NCBI RefSeq assembly: GCF_900102265.1
Contig: NZ_FNBH01000001.1
Coordinates: 1,364,001-1,428,000 of the forward strand
DNA: 64,000 nt
Direction: 5' to 3'
DNA from: Epilithonimonas hungarica
GTDB taxonomy: Bacteria > Bacteroidota > Bacteroidia > Flavobacteriales > Weeksellaceae
The notes under the pieces are model-generated. The model saw only the letters and a program-made list of their open reading frames with translations, had not been told where the DNA came from and did no database searches. A program made the position numbers and the translations under genes. Positions 35,617 through 44,288 of the stretch are shown here, piece after piece; within the stretch, counting starts at the first letter, position 1; each line of letters opens with the position of its first letter.

Positions 35617-35624
35617 TATATTTG
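35617..35624 (+). promoter_or_regulatory. -7 promoter box of aldo/keto reductase gene
   Basis: TATATTTG matches TAnnTTTG and ends 15 nt before ATG 35640, giving a leader of about 10 nt. It overlaps the upstream TTG at 35622 and so excludes it as the start. Confidence 0.6.
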
Positions 35625-35639
35625 TTAAAATTTTTAATT

Positions 35640-36500
35640 ATGTTTTCAGAAATCATAGCAGGAACAATGCGCTGGGGAATCTGGGGAGCCAATCATTCCC
35701 CAAAGCAAGTACAGGAATTGATAGAGGTTTGTCTAGAAGAAGATATCACTACCTTTGACCACGCCGACATCTACGGAGGTCATACAACCGAAGAACTTTT
35801 CGGAGATGCGTGGAAAGAAATGAATATTGACAGGGAAAAAGTCCAGTTCATTTCCAAATGTGGGATCATAATGAATTCTGATAAAAAGCCTTCTGCTCTC
35901 AAATATTACAATTATAACTCGGGTCATATTCTGAATTGTGTTGATGAAAGCCTACAAAACCTTAAAACCGATTATCTTGATGTTTTGTTGTTACATCGTC
36001 CTTCGCCATTGATGGATCCAGAAGAAATTGCCAATACATTCCAAGTTTTAAAGGACAATGGAAAAGTAAGAAACTTCGGAGTGAGTAATTTTTCTGTCTC
36101 TCAGTTTGATCTGATCGACCAATATTTTCCATTGATCACAAATCAGATCGAAGTTTCTGTGAACGAGATTTCATCTTTTGATAATGGTGTTTTGGATCAG
36201 CTGATGATGAAGGGTCTTCGGCCAACAGCTTGGTCAGTAATGGGAACTTATTTCTCTGAACGATCGGAGCAGAATATCAGAATCAAATCCATAATCGATG
36301 ATCTTTGTCAGAAATATAATGTAGAGGAGAACCAGATCTTATTGGCATTTATATTAAAACATCCATCAAAGATCATCCCCGTTATCGGAACTTCCAAAGC
36401 AGAAACTATCCGGAAGTTGAATGCGTCTTCAATGATTGGTTTGGAAACAATGGATTGGTTCAAGATCTTAGAAGCGGTCATGGGAAAAGAGGTAGATTAA
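35640..36500 (+). CDS. aldo/keto reductase
   Basis: A 286-aa cytoplasmic NADPH-dependent oxidoreductase with the TIM-barrel AKR fold. The catalytic tetrad is visible: Asp40 and Tyr45 in FDHADIYGG, Lys73 in FISKCGI, and His near residue 118 in LLLHRPSPL. NFGVSNFSVSQFDLI and PVIGTSKAETI mark the cofactor-binding part. It resembles the YdhF-like (AKR11/14) group. It has an overlapping promoter that fixes ATG 35640. No partner genes suggest the substrate. Confidence 0.92.
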   Translation: MFSEIIAGTMRWGIWGANHSPKQVQELIEVCLEEDITTFDHADIYGGHTTEELFGDAWKEMNIDREKVQFISKCGIIMNSDKKPSALKYYNYNSGHILNCVDESLQNLKTDYLDVLLLHRPSPLMDPEEIANTFQVLKDNGKVRNFGVSNFSVSQFDLIDQYFPLITNQIEVSVNEISSFDNGVLDQLMMKGLRPTAWSVMGTYFSERSEQNIRIKSIIDDLCQKYNVEENQILLAFILKHPSKIIPVIGTSKAETIRKLNASSMIGLETMDWFKILEAVMGKEVD

Positions 36501-36548
36501 TATTTTAATAATTTTAAAATTAAAATACCGATTATTCAAAAATAATTG

Positions 36549-36555
36549 TACCTTG
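36549..36555 (+). promoter_or_regulatory. possible -7 box of RRM gene
   Basis: TACCTTG (TAnnTTG, one T short) is preceded by AT-rich DNA. It would give a leader of about 95 nt before ATG 36655; the long leader is a possible site of post-transcriptional control. Confidence 0.3.
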
Positions 36556-36654
36556 CACCAAATTATATTTGAAATCAATAATCTTCATTTTTTGTTGTTT
36601 TTCCTTATCTATAATTTTAAAACAACGTTTTTATAACTTAATTTTTTTTTTAAA

Positions 36655-37011
36655 ATGAACATTTTTGTTTCAAACATCAATTACGCAACTAGAGAAGATC
36701 AATTGCAAGAATTATTCGAAGGTTTTGGAGAAGTTTCTTCTCTTAAGATCATTACTGACAGAGAAACTGGGAGATCAAAGGGATTTGGTTTCGTAGAAAT
36801 GGGAGACGCTGAAGGACAACAGGCTATCGAAGCGCTTAACCAAAAAGAATTCAATGGGAAAGCTCTAAACGTAACAGAAGCAAGACCAAAAGAAGAAAAA
36901 CCAAGACGTTCTTTCGATAACAACCGTGGCGGAGGTTACGGCGGTGGAAATAGAGGTGGTGGAAATTACGGAAACGGTGGTGGAAACCGTGGCGGTGGAA
37001 GCCGTTGGTAA
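36655..37011 (+). CDS. RRM-domain RNA-binding protein with RGG-like tail
   Basis: A 118-aa protein. Residues 1-78 are one RNA-recognition motif with RNP2 IFVSNI (3-8) and RNP1 SKGFGFVE (41-48). The tail (about 91-118) is Gly-rich with RGGG and NRGGG units and ends SRW. This arrangement matches the small glycine-rich Rbp proteins of cyanobacteria and Bacteroidetes, which bind mRNA and act as global post-transcriptional regulators or cold-shock factors. It is monocistronic with a strong terminator. Confidence 0.95.
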   Translation: MNIFVSNINYATREDQLQELFEGFGEVSSLKIITDRETGRSKGFGFVEMGDAEGQQAIEALNQKEFNGKALNVTEARPKEEKPRRSFDNNRGGGYGGGNRGGGNYGNGGGNRGGGSRW

Positions 37012-37031
37012 TCAGCTTACCTATAAAATTT

Positions 37032-37063
37032 AAAAGCAACTCAATTTGAGTTGCTTTTTTTAT
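37032..37063. terminator. terminator after RRM gene
   Basis: AAAAGCAACTC (37032-37042) pairs with GAGTTGCTTTT (37048-37058), followed by T-rich DNA. It overlaps the stop codon of the convergent BlaI-type gene. Confidence 0.85.
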
Positions 37064-37542
37064 GACTTTTTCTTTTTCTTCTTTTTGTCTTTGTCTTTCT
37101 TTTTCGATTTTTTGCCGGATGTGATCTCTTTGATGAAATCTTGGATCGGGTTTTCTTTTTCAGGATCTGCCTGCAAAGGAACAACCGTTGTTTTTACCTC
37201 AAAAAACTGACTGAAGTCATTTGGTCTAACAAGTTTTTCGTCCATCAAGACTTTTAATAGCTCGCTTCCGGAATTGTGGAAATAATTGTCCAGGAATCTT
37301 TTTAACACAAATTTTCGGTATTCCATAAACCCAACGGCAGGTTTGTAAAGGTAGATCCTTCCTTGTTTTTCGGTTTTAAGATAATTCTTTTCCACCAATA
37401 TTTTTAGAAATGTAGAAACTGTATTTTGATGAGGTTTTGGTTCTGGAAAAATATCCATCAGTTCCCGGAAATAGATCGCTTCTTTTTCCCAAACGAGTTT
37501 CATTATTTCTTCTTCCGAAGACGTCAAAGGTTGTATTATCAT
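37060..37542 (-). CDS. BlaI/MecI/CopY-family transcriptional regulator
   Basis: A 160-aa protein. The N-terminal 75 residues are the winged helix of this family: LTSSEEEIMKLVWEKEAIYF, then HQNTVSTFLKILVEKNYLKTE. The middle part dimerises (FVLKRFLDNYFHNSG). The last 20 residues are almost all Lys (KKSKKKDKDKKKKKKKS), unusual for the family. The partner protease-sensor BlaR1 is not beside it; instead a PAP2-like membrane protein gene ends 9 nt upstream and is likely co-transcribed. It probably represses transcription, but target and signal are unknown. Confidence 0.88.
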   Translation of the reverse strand: MIIQPLTSSEEEIMKLVWEKEAIYFRELMDIFPEPKPHQNTVSTFLKILVEKNYLKTEKQGRIYLYKPAVGFMEYRKFVLKRFLDNYFHNSGSELLKVLMDEKLVRPNDFSQFFEVKTTVVPLQADPEKENPIQDFIKEITSGKKSKKKDKDKKKKKKKS

Positions 37543-37551
37543 AAAAATTAA

Positions 37552-38151
37552 TTAGAAAATAATAGCTTTTACCATTATCAGATAAATCAAAGATACAAAA
37601 ATTGCGATTCCACCACCAGAAAGAACTTCTTTTACGGTATGTCTTTTCAAGATAATTCTCGTGATTCCTATTATAATAGCCAGTAGGAACCAAAAGGTCC
37701 CGATTGTTGGATTGATCGCAAAAAACAAGGCCGATACATAAATGTTGAGACTTGTATGCATCGAACTTTTGATATAGAAATTACTCATTTGCATTAATAT
37801 CAATAATATGCAAAGCATCAGAACGGTCCAGTCAATTTCTTTATGAAGAAAGTAATCGACAGCTAGAAAAACAATTGTCGAAATGATAATGAATATATAT
37901 AAAGAATGTCTTTGCTTTCTGTTGGACACATCCATGTTGGTGTAGTTGCCTTTTTTTACGTTTCTGTAGATCCAAAGTGCGGTTGGGATGATAAGCAGGA
38001 GAAGAATTGGCAAGAATTTCTTTGAAGCCTCTTCCCAAGTGTAATTCTGATAACTGTAATAAAAAAAGTAGATGACAAGTGAAACCAATGGATTGAAGAA
38101 ATTCGAAATGAATTTTGATATATTTAAGATAAAAGTGTTTTTGGTTTCCAT
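37552..38151 (-). CDS. PAP2-like membrane protein with degenerate catalytic motifs
   Basis: A 199-aa protein with about six spans. The order of PAP2 motifs can be followed: NRKQRH (position of K-x6-RP), SSMHTS (position of PSGH) and RIILKRHTVKEVLSGG (position of SR-x5-H-x3-D, here with Glu). The His residues are retained but several phosphate-binding residues differ, so activity as a lipid phosphatase is doubtful. Homologues in flavobacteria are usually labelled phosphatase PAP2. The BlaI-type gene follows 9 nt later. Confidence 0.7.
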   Translation of the reverse strand: METKNTFILNISKFISNFFNPLVSLVIYFFYYSYQNYTWEEASKKFLPILLLLIIPTALWIYRNVKKGNYTNMDVSNRKQRHSLYIFIIISTIVFLAVDYFLHKEIDWTVLMLCILLILMQMSNFYIKSSMHTSLNIYVSALFFAINPTIGTFWFLLAIIIGITRIILKRHTVKEVLSGGGIAIFVSLIYLIMVKAIIF

Positions 38152-38320
38152 TCAGCAAAATTTCGGTTCAATATACAAAATATCGTTTGAAATTCTAATT
38201 TTTGGATTTGTCTAATGTTAGTGCAATCGGTTGCATTCAGTTTAAAGCTTTTTTGAGGTGATGATTTTATTCATCAAAAAATATGATAATATGCATACAA
38301 TAAAGAAAGATTTTTTTTCT

Positions 38321-38328
38321 TATTTTTG
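38321..38328 (+). promoter_or_regulatory. -7 promoter box of pdhA
   Basis: TATTTTTG matches TAnnTTTG, 20 nt before ATG 38349. Confidence 0.6.
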
Positions 38329-38348
38329 CTACATATTTCGAAATTACA

Positions 38349-39353
38349 ATGAAAGAATTTTCTAAAGAAGTGTACCTTAAGTGGTACGAAGAAATGACGA
38401 TGTGGAGAAGGTTTGAAGACAAATGCCGTTCTCTTTACTTAAAACAAAAGATCAGAGGTTTTTTACATCTATATAACGGTCAGGAAGCGATTCCTGCAGG
38501 TTTTACCCATGCAATGGACATGTCCAAGGACAGTATGATCACGGCGTACAGATGCCACATCCATCCAATGGCAATGGGAGTAGATCCTAAAAGAATTATG
38601 GCAGAACTTTGCGGAAAAGCAACTGGTACATCTCAAGGTATGGGTGGGTCTATGCACATTTTCAGCAAAGAACACCGTTTCTACGGAGGTCACGGTATCG
38701 TAGGCGGACAGATTCCTTTGGGAGCCGGTATTGCTTTCGCTGACAAATATTTTGACAGAAAAGCGGTCAACATCTGTTTTATGGGAGATGGAGCAGTTCG
38801 TCAAGGTTCACTTCACGAGACTTTCAATATGGCAATGAACTGGAAACTTCCTGTAGTTTTCGTTTGTGAGAACAACGGTTACGCAATGGGAACCTCTGTT
38901 AAAAGAACTGCCAATCACGAAGATATCTATAAATTAGGATTAGGTTACGAAATGCCTTGTCTTCCTGTAGATGCAATGGATCCGGAAAAAGTTGCTGAGG
39001 CAGCTTACGAGGCCATCGAAAGAGCCAGAAGAGGAGATGGGCCAACTTTCATAGAAGCAAGAACTTACCGTTACAGAGGCCACTCTATGTCAGATGCTGA
39101 ACCTTATAGAACGAAAGAGGAAGTTGCTCAATACAAATTGGAAGATCCTATCGAGATCGTAAAACACAGGATATTAGAAAATTCTTGGGCGACTGAACAA
39201 GAGTTGGAAGCTATCGATGAGAAATCAAGAGAGTTTGTGGAAGAATGTATCGATTTTATGGAAAATTCTCCATATCCGGATGCAAATCTTCTTTACGATT
39301 ATGTATACTCAACTCCTGATTATCCATTCATCAACAAATTAGAAAATAATTAA
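38349..39353 (+). CDS. pdhA: pyruvate dehydrogenase E1 component, alpha subunit
   Basis: A 334-aa thiamine-diphosphate enzyme subunit. The ThDP-binding motif GDGAVRQGSLHETFNMAMNW (from about residue 147) with the following NN of CENNGYAMG is intact. The phosphorylation-loop region RYRGHSMSDAEPYRTKEE and the early YNGQEAIPAGF are typical of E1-alpha. It decarboxylates pyruvate together with E1-beta and hands the acetyl group to E2, encoded next (97-nt gap). E1-beta is not in the window. The operon promoter is at 38321. Confidence 0.97.
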   Translation: MKEFSKEVYLKWYEEMTMWRRFEDKCRSLYLKQKIRGFLHLYNGQEAIPAGFTHAMDMSKDSMITAYRCHIHPMAMGVDPKRIMAELCGKATGTSQGMGGSMHIFSKEHRFYGGHGIVGGQIPLGAGIAFADKYFDRKAVNICFMGDGAVRQGSLHETFNMAMNWKLPVVFVCENNGYAMGTSVKRTANHEDIYKLGLGYEMPCLPVDAMDPEKVAEAAYEAIERARRGDGPTFIEARTYRYRGHSMSDAEPYRTKEEVAQYKLEDPIEIVKHRILENSWATEQELEAIDEKSREFVEECIDFMENSPYPDANLLYDYVYSTPDYPFINKLENN

Positions 39354-39450
39354 TAACGATTTGGTGATGTGAGGATATGTAAATTGCTAATCTATTTTTA
39401 CCAGTTATCTCACCGCATCATCTCATTATCAAATTAACATATCAAAAATT

Positions 39451-41064
39451 ATGGCAGAAGTAATTACTATGCCCCGTTTATCGGATACGATGACGGAAGG
39501 TAAAGTTTCAAAATGGCACAAAAAGGTAGGTGACGCCGTAAAAGAAGGCGACATCCTTGCAGAGATCGAAACTGATAAAGCTGTTCAGGATTTTGAATCA
39601 GAACTGAATGGTACACTATTATATGTCGGAGTAGAAGAAGGAGGACAAGCGCCTGTAGATTCTGTTCTGGCAATTATCGGTAAAGAAGGAGAAGATGTTT
39701 CTGCTCTTATCGGTGGCGGTGCAAAAACTGAAGAAAAGAAATCTGAAGAAGAATCCAAAACTCAAGGCGAATCTACATCTGTGGAAACAGCTGACGAAGG
39801 TTCAGCTGATATTCCTGATGGCGTAGAAGTAATCACTATGCCTCGTCTTTCTGATACAATGACAGAAGGAAAAGTTGCCAAATGGCACAAGAATGTTGGT
39901 GATGTTGTAAAAGAAGGAGATATCCTTGCAGAAATTGAAACGGATAAAGCAGTTCAGGATTTTGAATCAGAATTCAATGGGACATTATTATTCCAAGGTG
40001 TTGGGGAAGGTGAAGCTGCTGAGGTTGATAAGATTTTAGCAATCATCGGACCTGCGGGAACTGATGTTTCTGCGGTTGTTTCCGGCGGTGGCAAAAAAAC
40101 GGCATCTCCGAAAGCTGAAGCTAAATCTGAAACCAAAACAGAAGATAAAAAAGAAGCAGCGCCAGTTGCTGCATCTTCTACAGGTGATAGAATTGCAATT
40201 TCTCCTTTAGCTAAGAAAATAGCTCAGGATAAAGGAATTGATTTCGCTTCAATTAAAGGTTCTGGGGAAAACGGTAGAATTGTGAAAAAAGATGTTGAGA
40301 ACTATCAACCGTCTGCACAACCTGCTGTTGCATCTGCTTCCAAAGCTGCTCCTGCTCAGCCAAGCGTAGCGTTTACTCCAGGTGAAGATTCTGAAACGCC
40401 TAACTCTCAAATGAGAAACATCATCGCTAAGAGACTTGCTGAAAGTAAGTTCACTGCGCCACATTATTATCTGACGGTGGAAATCAATATGGATAAAGCG
40501 ATCGAAGCTAGAAAAGAGATGAACTCTGTTCCAGATACGAAAGTTTCTTTCAACGATATGGTGATCAAGGCGGTTGCTGTAGCATTAAGAAAGCATCCAC
40601 AAGTAAATTCTTCTTGGGCTGGCGACAAAATCGTTCACCATGGTAACATCAATGTTGGTGTAGCGGTTGCTGTTCCGGACGGATTGGTAGTTCCTGTATT
40701 GAAAAATACAGATTATATGAACTATAACGAAATCTCTGCCGCGGTAAAAGATATGGCTGGAAGAGCGAAAACTAAAGCGCTTAAAGCTAATGAAATGGAA
40801 GGTTCTACTTTCTCTGTTTCTAATCTTGGAATGTTCGGAATTGAGACATTTACATCCATTATCAATCAACCGAATTCTGCCATCTTATCTGTAGGTGCAA
40901 TCATCGAAAAACCAATTGTTAAAAATGGACAGATCGTAGTTGGAAATACAATGAAGTTATCACTGGCTTGTGACCACAGAGTAATTGATGGGGCAACAGG
41001 CGCTCAGTTCTTACAAACATTGAGAACTTATCTGGAAAGCCCGTTGACGCTTTTACTAGGATAG
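39451..41064 (+). CDS. pdhC: pyruvate dehydrogenase E2, dihydrolipoyl acetyltransferase with two lipoyl domains
   Basis: A 537-aa protein. Two nearly identical lipoyl domains (about residues 2-76 and 125-199) each contain EIETDKAVQDFES, with Lys43 and Lys166 as lipoylation sites. Acidic, Ala/Lys-rich linkers separate them. The peripheral E1/E3-binding domain is at about 247-283 (ISPLAKKIAQDKGID). The catalytic acetyltransferase core (about 310-537) has ACDHRVIDGATGAQFL with the active-site His near 508. It forms the multimeric core of the complex. It follows pdhA by 97 nt with a terminator behind. Confidence 0.97.
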   Translation: MAEVITMPRLSDTMTEGKVSKWHKKVGDAVKEGDILAEIETDKAVQDFESELNGTLLYVGVEEGGQAPVDSVLAIIGKEGEDVSALIGGGAKTEEKKSEEESKTQGESTSVETADEGSADIPDGVEVITMPRLSDTMTEGKVAKWHKNVGDVVKEGDILAEIETDKAVQDFESEFNGTLLFQGVGEGEAAEVDKILAIIGPAGTDVSAVVSGGGKKTASPKAEAKSETKTEDKKEAAPVAASSTGDRIAISPLAKKIAQDKGIDFASIKGSGENGRIVKKDVENYQPSAQPAVASASKAAPAQPSVAFTPGEDSETPNSQMRNIIAKRLAESKFTAPHYYLTVEINMDKAIEARKEMNSVPDTKVSFNDMVIKAVAVALRKHPQVNSSWAGDKIVHHGNINVGVAVAVPDGLVVPVLKNTDYMNYNEISAAVKDMAGRAKTKALKANEMEGSTFSVSNLGMFGIETFTSIINQPNSAILSVGAIIEKPIVKNGQIVVGNTMKLSLACDHRVIDGATGAQFLQTLRTYLESPLTLLLG

Positions 41065-41089
41065 AAAACTTATTCGAAATATTATTTAT

Positions 41090-41122
41090 AAAACCTTTCA
41101 ACTTGTTGGAAGGTTTTTTGTT
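41090..41122 (+). terminator. terminator after pdhC
   Basis: AAACCTTTCAA and TTGGAAGGTTTT pair around CTTG, followed by TTGTTTTTTG. Confidence 0.82.
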
Positions 41123-41248
41123 TTTTGAAATCTAAATATGATATTATTAATAAATATTCAATTTGTTCCTGATCATAAAAAAAATTACAGAAGCGGAATT
41201 GTTCTTCCACATTCTGTAATCTAATAATGAACGGATATTTATATTTGT

Positions 41249-41767
41249 TTATGGTTTCCAGAAGGCCCACATACTTCCATCATAGACAGATAGCAGGTGA
41301 TTAAAAGTGTCGTAAGCCATCATTCCCGGAGCTGGGTTTATGATGTAAAGATGTGGACTGGCCATTTTTGGTAAGACCATTACCTTATCAGTATCTGTAA
41401 GAACAAGAATTCCTGATGTGGTATCCGTAGCTCCGTTTGTTCCGATACTGACTTTTGCGGAGACACTTTCTGTTAAAGGATTTTGTATCGTAAGATCCAC
41501 AGTTCCGGTATTATTTTTACTTAGATCAAACCAGGAAGAATTTTTCCTGTATTTGACCTTTTTATCAGAAGTATCAAATATGATAGTTCCATCTACAGCT
41601 CCTGTCACTGCTGTTGTAGATGTTACCCAGGGCAGGATTATTCCTTTGTTACCATTTCCGAATTCTAAAGAGACAGACGAATTGGTAACCGCTGTCTTTC
41701 CTATTGCTACCTGAGAGAAAATGAACATAGGGGATAAGGCAAATATTATTGTGAATATATTTTTCAT
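41249..41767 (-). CDS. 172-aa secreted protein, partner of the 686-aa surface protein (module 1)
   Basis: A 172-aa protein with a signal peptide ending near PMFIFSQ. The chosen ATG 41767 gives exactly the length of the paralogue at 47941-48459; an earlier start would overlap the preceding gene. Shared segments are VAIGK.., NSSVSLEFGN, ILPWVTST, GAVDGTIIFDTSDKKVKYR, WFDLS, GILVLTD..KVMVLPK, SPHL.I..PA.GMM.YDT and the end W.FWKP. The family resembles secreted or fibre-like flavobacterial proteins of unknown function. It starts 25 nt after the 686-aa gene stop and is surely in the same operon. Confidence 0.8.
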   Translation of the reverse strand: MKNIFTIIFALSPMFIFSQVAIGKTAVTNSSVSLEFGNGNKGIILPWVTSTTAVTGAVDGTIIFDTSDKKVKYRKNSSWFDLSKNNTGTVDLTIQNPLTESVSAKVSIGTNGATDTTSGILVLTDTDKVMVLPKMASPHLYIINPAPGMMAYDTFNHLLSVYDGSMWAFWKP

Positions 41768-41792
41768 TTTAAAATTCTTTAAAGACAATTGA

Positions 41793-43853
41793 TTAGTTTG
41801 ATGGGCAGGTTGGCGTGTTAAGGCAAGTCCAGCCAGCACTCGTTCCTGTGGTATTTACCTGTAGACAATTTAATGTAATATTATAAACGATCATTCCTTC
41901 TATAATGTTAGTAGCGGGAATCGCAGATATCTGTGCCGATGTAAGCCTATTGATCACCAGACCTTTTGTTTTTGCTTCAAGGGCTATCCATGCGCCCTTT
42001 CTTATCATTGGCCAATTATTTCCTGTTGTGTCATTTCCTGCTCTATTCAATGAAGTGATACCAATTTCGGTCTGTAAAGCAGTTCCGGAGGTTGTCGCAG
42101 GTCTATAACAGACAGTCTGCGTGTCAGTATCGCTAGCAGTGTTATTTGCCAAATTTGGGTCAGTGATGTTGGTTGGAGGATTTACAGTTACGGTATTTGT
42201 GAGATTTCCATTTAAATTAAAAGGAATATTAATTAATACAGTATAAGTTATGGTGCCTCCAACAGGAATACCTACCTGATCATTTATAGCACCGGTTCGT
42301 GTTCCTGATACTGTTGTTGTGGAACCGTTGGAAGCAACTACTGTATAGCTTACATTGGCCTCAGGAATTCCTGATGGAACAGGATCTGTAACGATAGCCC
42401 CCAACACACCGAAAGGTCCATTGTTTTTTACAGTGACAGTGTAAGTAGTAGTTGTACCGGAAGCGTAAGTGGTAGTGCCGTCACTTTTCGTCACCTCAAG
42501 ATCAGCATTAAAGGTAATTGGCATCGTAACACAATGAGCCCCATCGTTATTATTGTTTGGAGGTGCGCCGGAGATCAGGATCCTTTCACCTGTTGTAAGA
42601 TTGAATTGATAGAATCCTCCATCATTCCTTACACCGAAGACTTCACCCGTACTGGAAGTGTACATTGCACCATAATGGGCTTCTGTATAAGTGCCTCCAA
42701 TGTTGTTAACGACTCCCGTATTAGGATTGATCGAGACAAGCTGTCGGGTAGTACCTGAGTTGGTGAAACCGTTTACTCCATAAAGTAATCCTGTTGTAAT
42801 GCTGTAGCCCATATCAGGAATATAGCCTATAGCAACAGTGTTATTTGGATATTTTAATGAAATAGCAGTGGCTGTCTTTGTTGTAAGATTGATCTTATAT
42901 ATTGTACTGGTACCTGCTGTAACATTGGCCATTACATAATAGTTTCCTGCATTATCAATTTCTCCGGAGAAATAATTGGCTACGGGTAAATTTGTGACAG
43001 CACCTAAATTTGTGAGGGTGCCATCTGGATTAATAACCAATAAGATATTGGAGCCACCAGATCCTTGCTGTATAGCATAGAGTTTTCCATCAATAGGATT
43101 GAGCCCTATGGAATTGTAATTAACGGAAGCTGCTGAACCTATCGCAGTGTAAGTAAAAGGATTAGTATCAGTACCTATCTTATAAAGAGTATTAAGTTGG
43201 GATAGATACATATTGTTGTTACATCCAAAGACTGTTGCAGTAGATTTAATGCTTTCAGAACAGATACCCAGAATACTTCCGTAATGTCCGCCTAACCCAC
43301 TCATATTAAGGGTGGTAAATGGAGTAGGTGCGGTCAAACGAAAAATACCACCGCCACCTGCTCCCAGAGTGCCCTCCGGTGCGCCTGCCCCTGAGAAGAT
43401 ACTATTTCCCGATATGGTCGTATAACAATTGGTTGTAGAGCCGATAGAAATAGTTCCGCCATTGGACGTGAAATAGAATTTCTCATTAATGGTTCCTCCT
43501 GCAGCGGCGATTATGATGATAATGTCATTTACAGGTTTGGAAAAGGTAAGGGTTGTTGCCCAAGGGCCATTGTCCGCATTTGGAGACCAGTTGTTGTTTC
43601 CGACTAAAAGAGCGTTTGCGGATGTCGTAATAGCACTATTGCAATCATTGGTGTATGTTCCGGGATATGCTGTTACATAACCTGTGGATACAGACGTTAT
43701 TGTGATTCCATTGATTAGAGTTGTGCCATTAGGTGTGATATTCGCAGTTCCACCGGAACAGGTCTGGCCTTTCGCGATCCCTGCCAGAGTAATCAGTAAA
43801 AAGGAAATTAAAGATATTGTCTTTAATTTTAAATCATAATTTTTAAGTCCCAT
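41793..43853 (-). CDS. large secreted repeat protein with DUF6923- and DUF11-like regions (module 1)
   Basis: A 686-aa exported protein; signal peptide to about residue 29 (AGIAKGQ). The N-terminal region (30-210) is a beta-rich domain with two Cys pairs. Residues about 211-444 form a propeller-like region (CNNNMYLSQLNTLYKIGTD; IGLNPIDGKLYAIQ; DNAGNYYVMANV; GEVFGVRNDGGFYQFNLTTG). Residues 445-567 are a DUF11 Ig-like repeat (ADLEVTKSDGTTTYASGT). The last 105 residues (NWPMIRKGAW, AKTKGLVINRLTSAQIS, CLQVNTTGT) are shared with the 1763-aa protein. No T9SS sorting domain is present. It is preceded by a regulator gene and followed by its 172-aa partner. Confidence 0.85.
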   Translation of the reverse strand: MGLKNYDLKLKTISLISFLLITLAGIAKGQTCSGGTANITPNGTTLINGITITSVSTGYVTAYPGTYTNDCNSAITTSANALLVGNNNWSPNADNGPWATTLTFSKPVNDIIIIIAAAGGTINEKFYFTSNGGTISIGSTTNCYTTISGNSIFSGAGAPEGTLGAGGGGIFRLTAPTPFTTLNMSGLGGHYGSILGICSESIKSTATVFGCNNNMYLSQLNTLYKIGTDTNPFTYTAIGSAASVNYNSIGLNPIDGKLYAIQQGSGGSNILLVINPDGTLTNLGAVTNLPVANYFSGEIDNAGNYYVMANVTAGTSTIYKINLTTKTATAISLKYPNNTVAIGYIPDMGYSITTGLLYGVNGFTNSGTTRQLVSINPNTGVVNNIGGTYTEAHYGAMYTSSTGEVFGVRNDGGFYQFNLTTGERILISGAPPNNNNDGAHCVTMPITFNADLEVTKSDGTTTYASGTTTTYTVTVKNNGPFGVLGAIVTDPVPSGIPEANVSYTVVASNGSTTTVSGTRTGAINDQVGIPVGGTITYTVLINIPFNLNGNLTNTVTVNPPTNITDPNLANNTASDTDTQTVCYRPATTSGTALQTEIGITSLNRAGNDTTGNNWPMIRKGAWIALEAKTKGLVINRLTSAQISAIPATNIIEGMIVYNITLNCLQVNTTGTSAGWTCLNTPTCPSN

Positions 43854-44288
43854 TTTTTAATAATTATATCTTTTTATCATTCAATTTAGTTTCGAATTTG
43901 AAAAAGAAGTCCTAAAGTATTTCCAAGGTTATCAGGAATATTAGGACTTCCAGAATCTCATCATTTGTGAATTTTCATCATTTTCAGTTGTTTTTAGAAT
44001 CGGAATATGTTGTAATTGAAATACTCTATCGAGCTTTGAAACTCCTCTTTGAAAAACAGGTGCAAATGAATAAAGAATGGACCATGATTCAAAAAAAACA
44101 CATGTTACATAGATGTTACATGTGTTTAAGATTCTGATAATCAGTATTGAGTGTGGATGTCGTGGTGCGACTTAAATCTGGGTGAAATTATCAATGATTT
44201 AACAAGCTGGCATATGTCCATACTAAAGATTACAAAAAATCATTTTGTTTTTCGCAGACATAAAACGGGGAAATTGGACTGAGATATT
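43854..44288. other. 435-bp regulatory gap before the 686-aa protein gene
   Basis: No gene is seen. It holds a possible minus-strand TAAATTG box at 43882-43888 and the ATGTTACAT direct repeat (44102-44121), which is flanked by AACACATGT/ACATGTGTT symmetry (44097-44126). Confidence 0.5.
44102..44121. promoter_or_regulatory. ATGTTACAT direct repeat, 11-bp period
   Basis: ATGTTACAT occurs at 44102-44110 and again at 44113-44121, exactly one helical turn apart. The same arrangement, with two mismatches in the second unit, recurs at 46771-46790. It may be an operator for a regulator that binds two adjacent turns. Confidence 0.45.
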
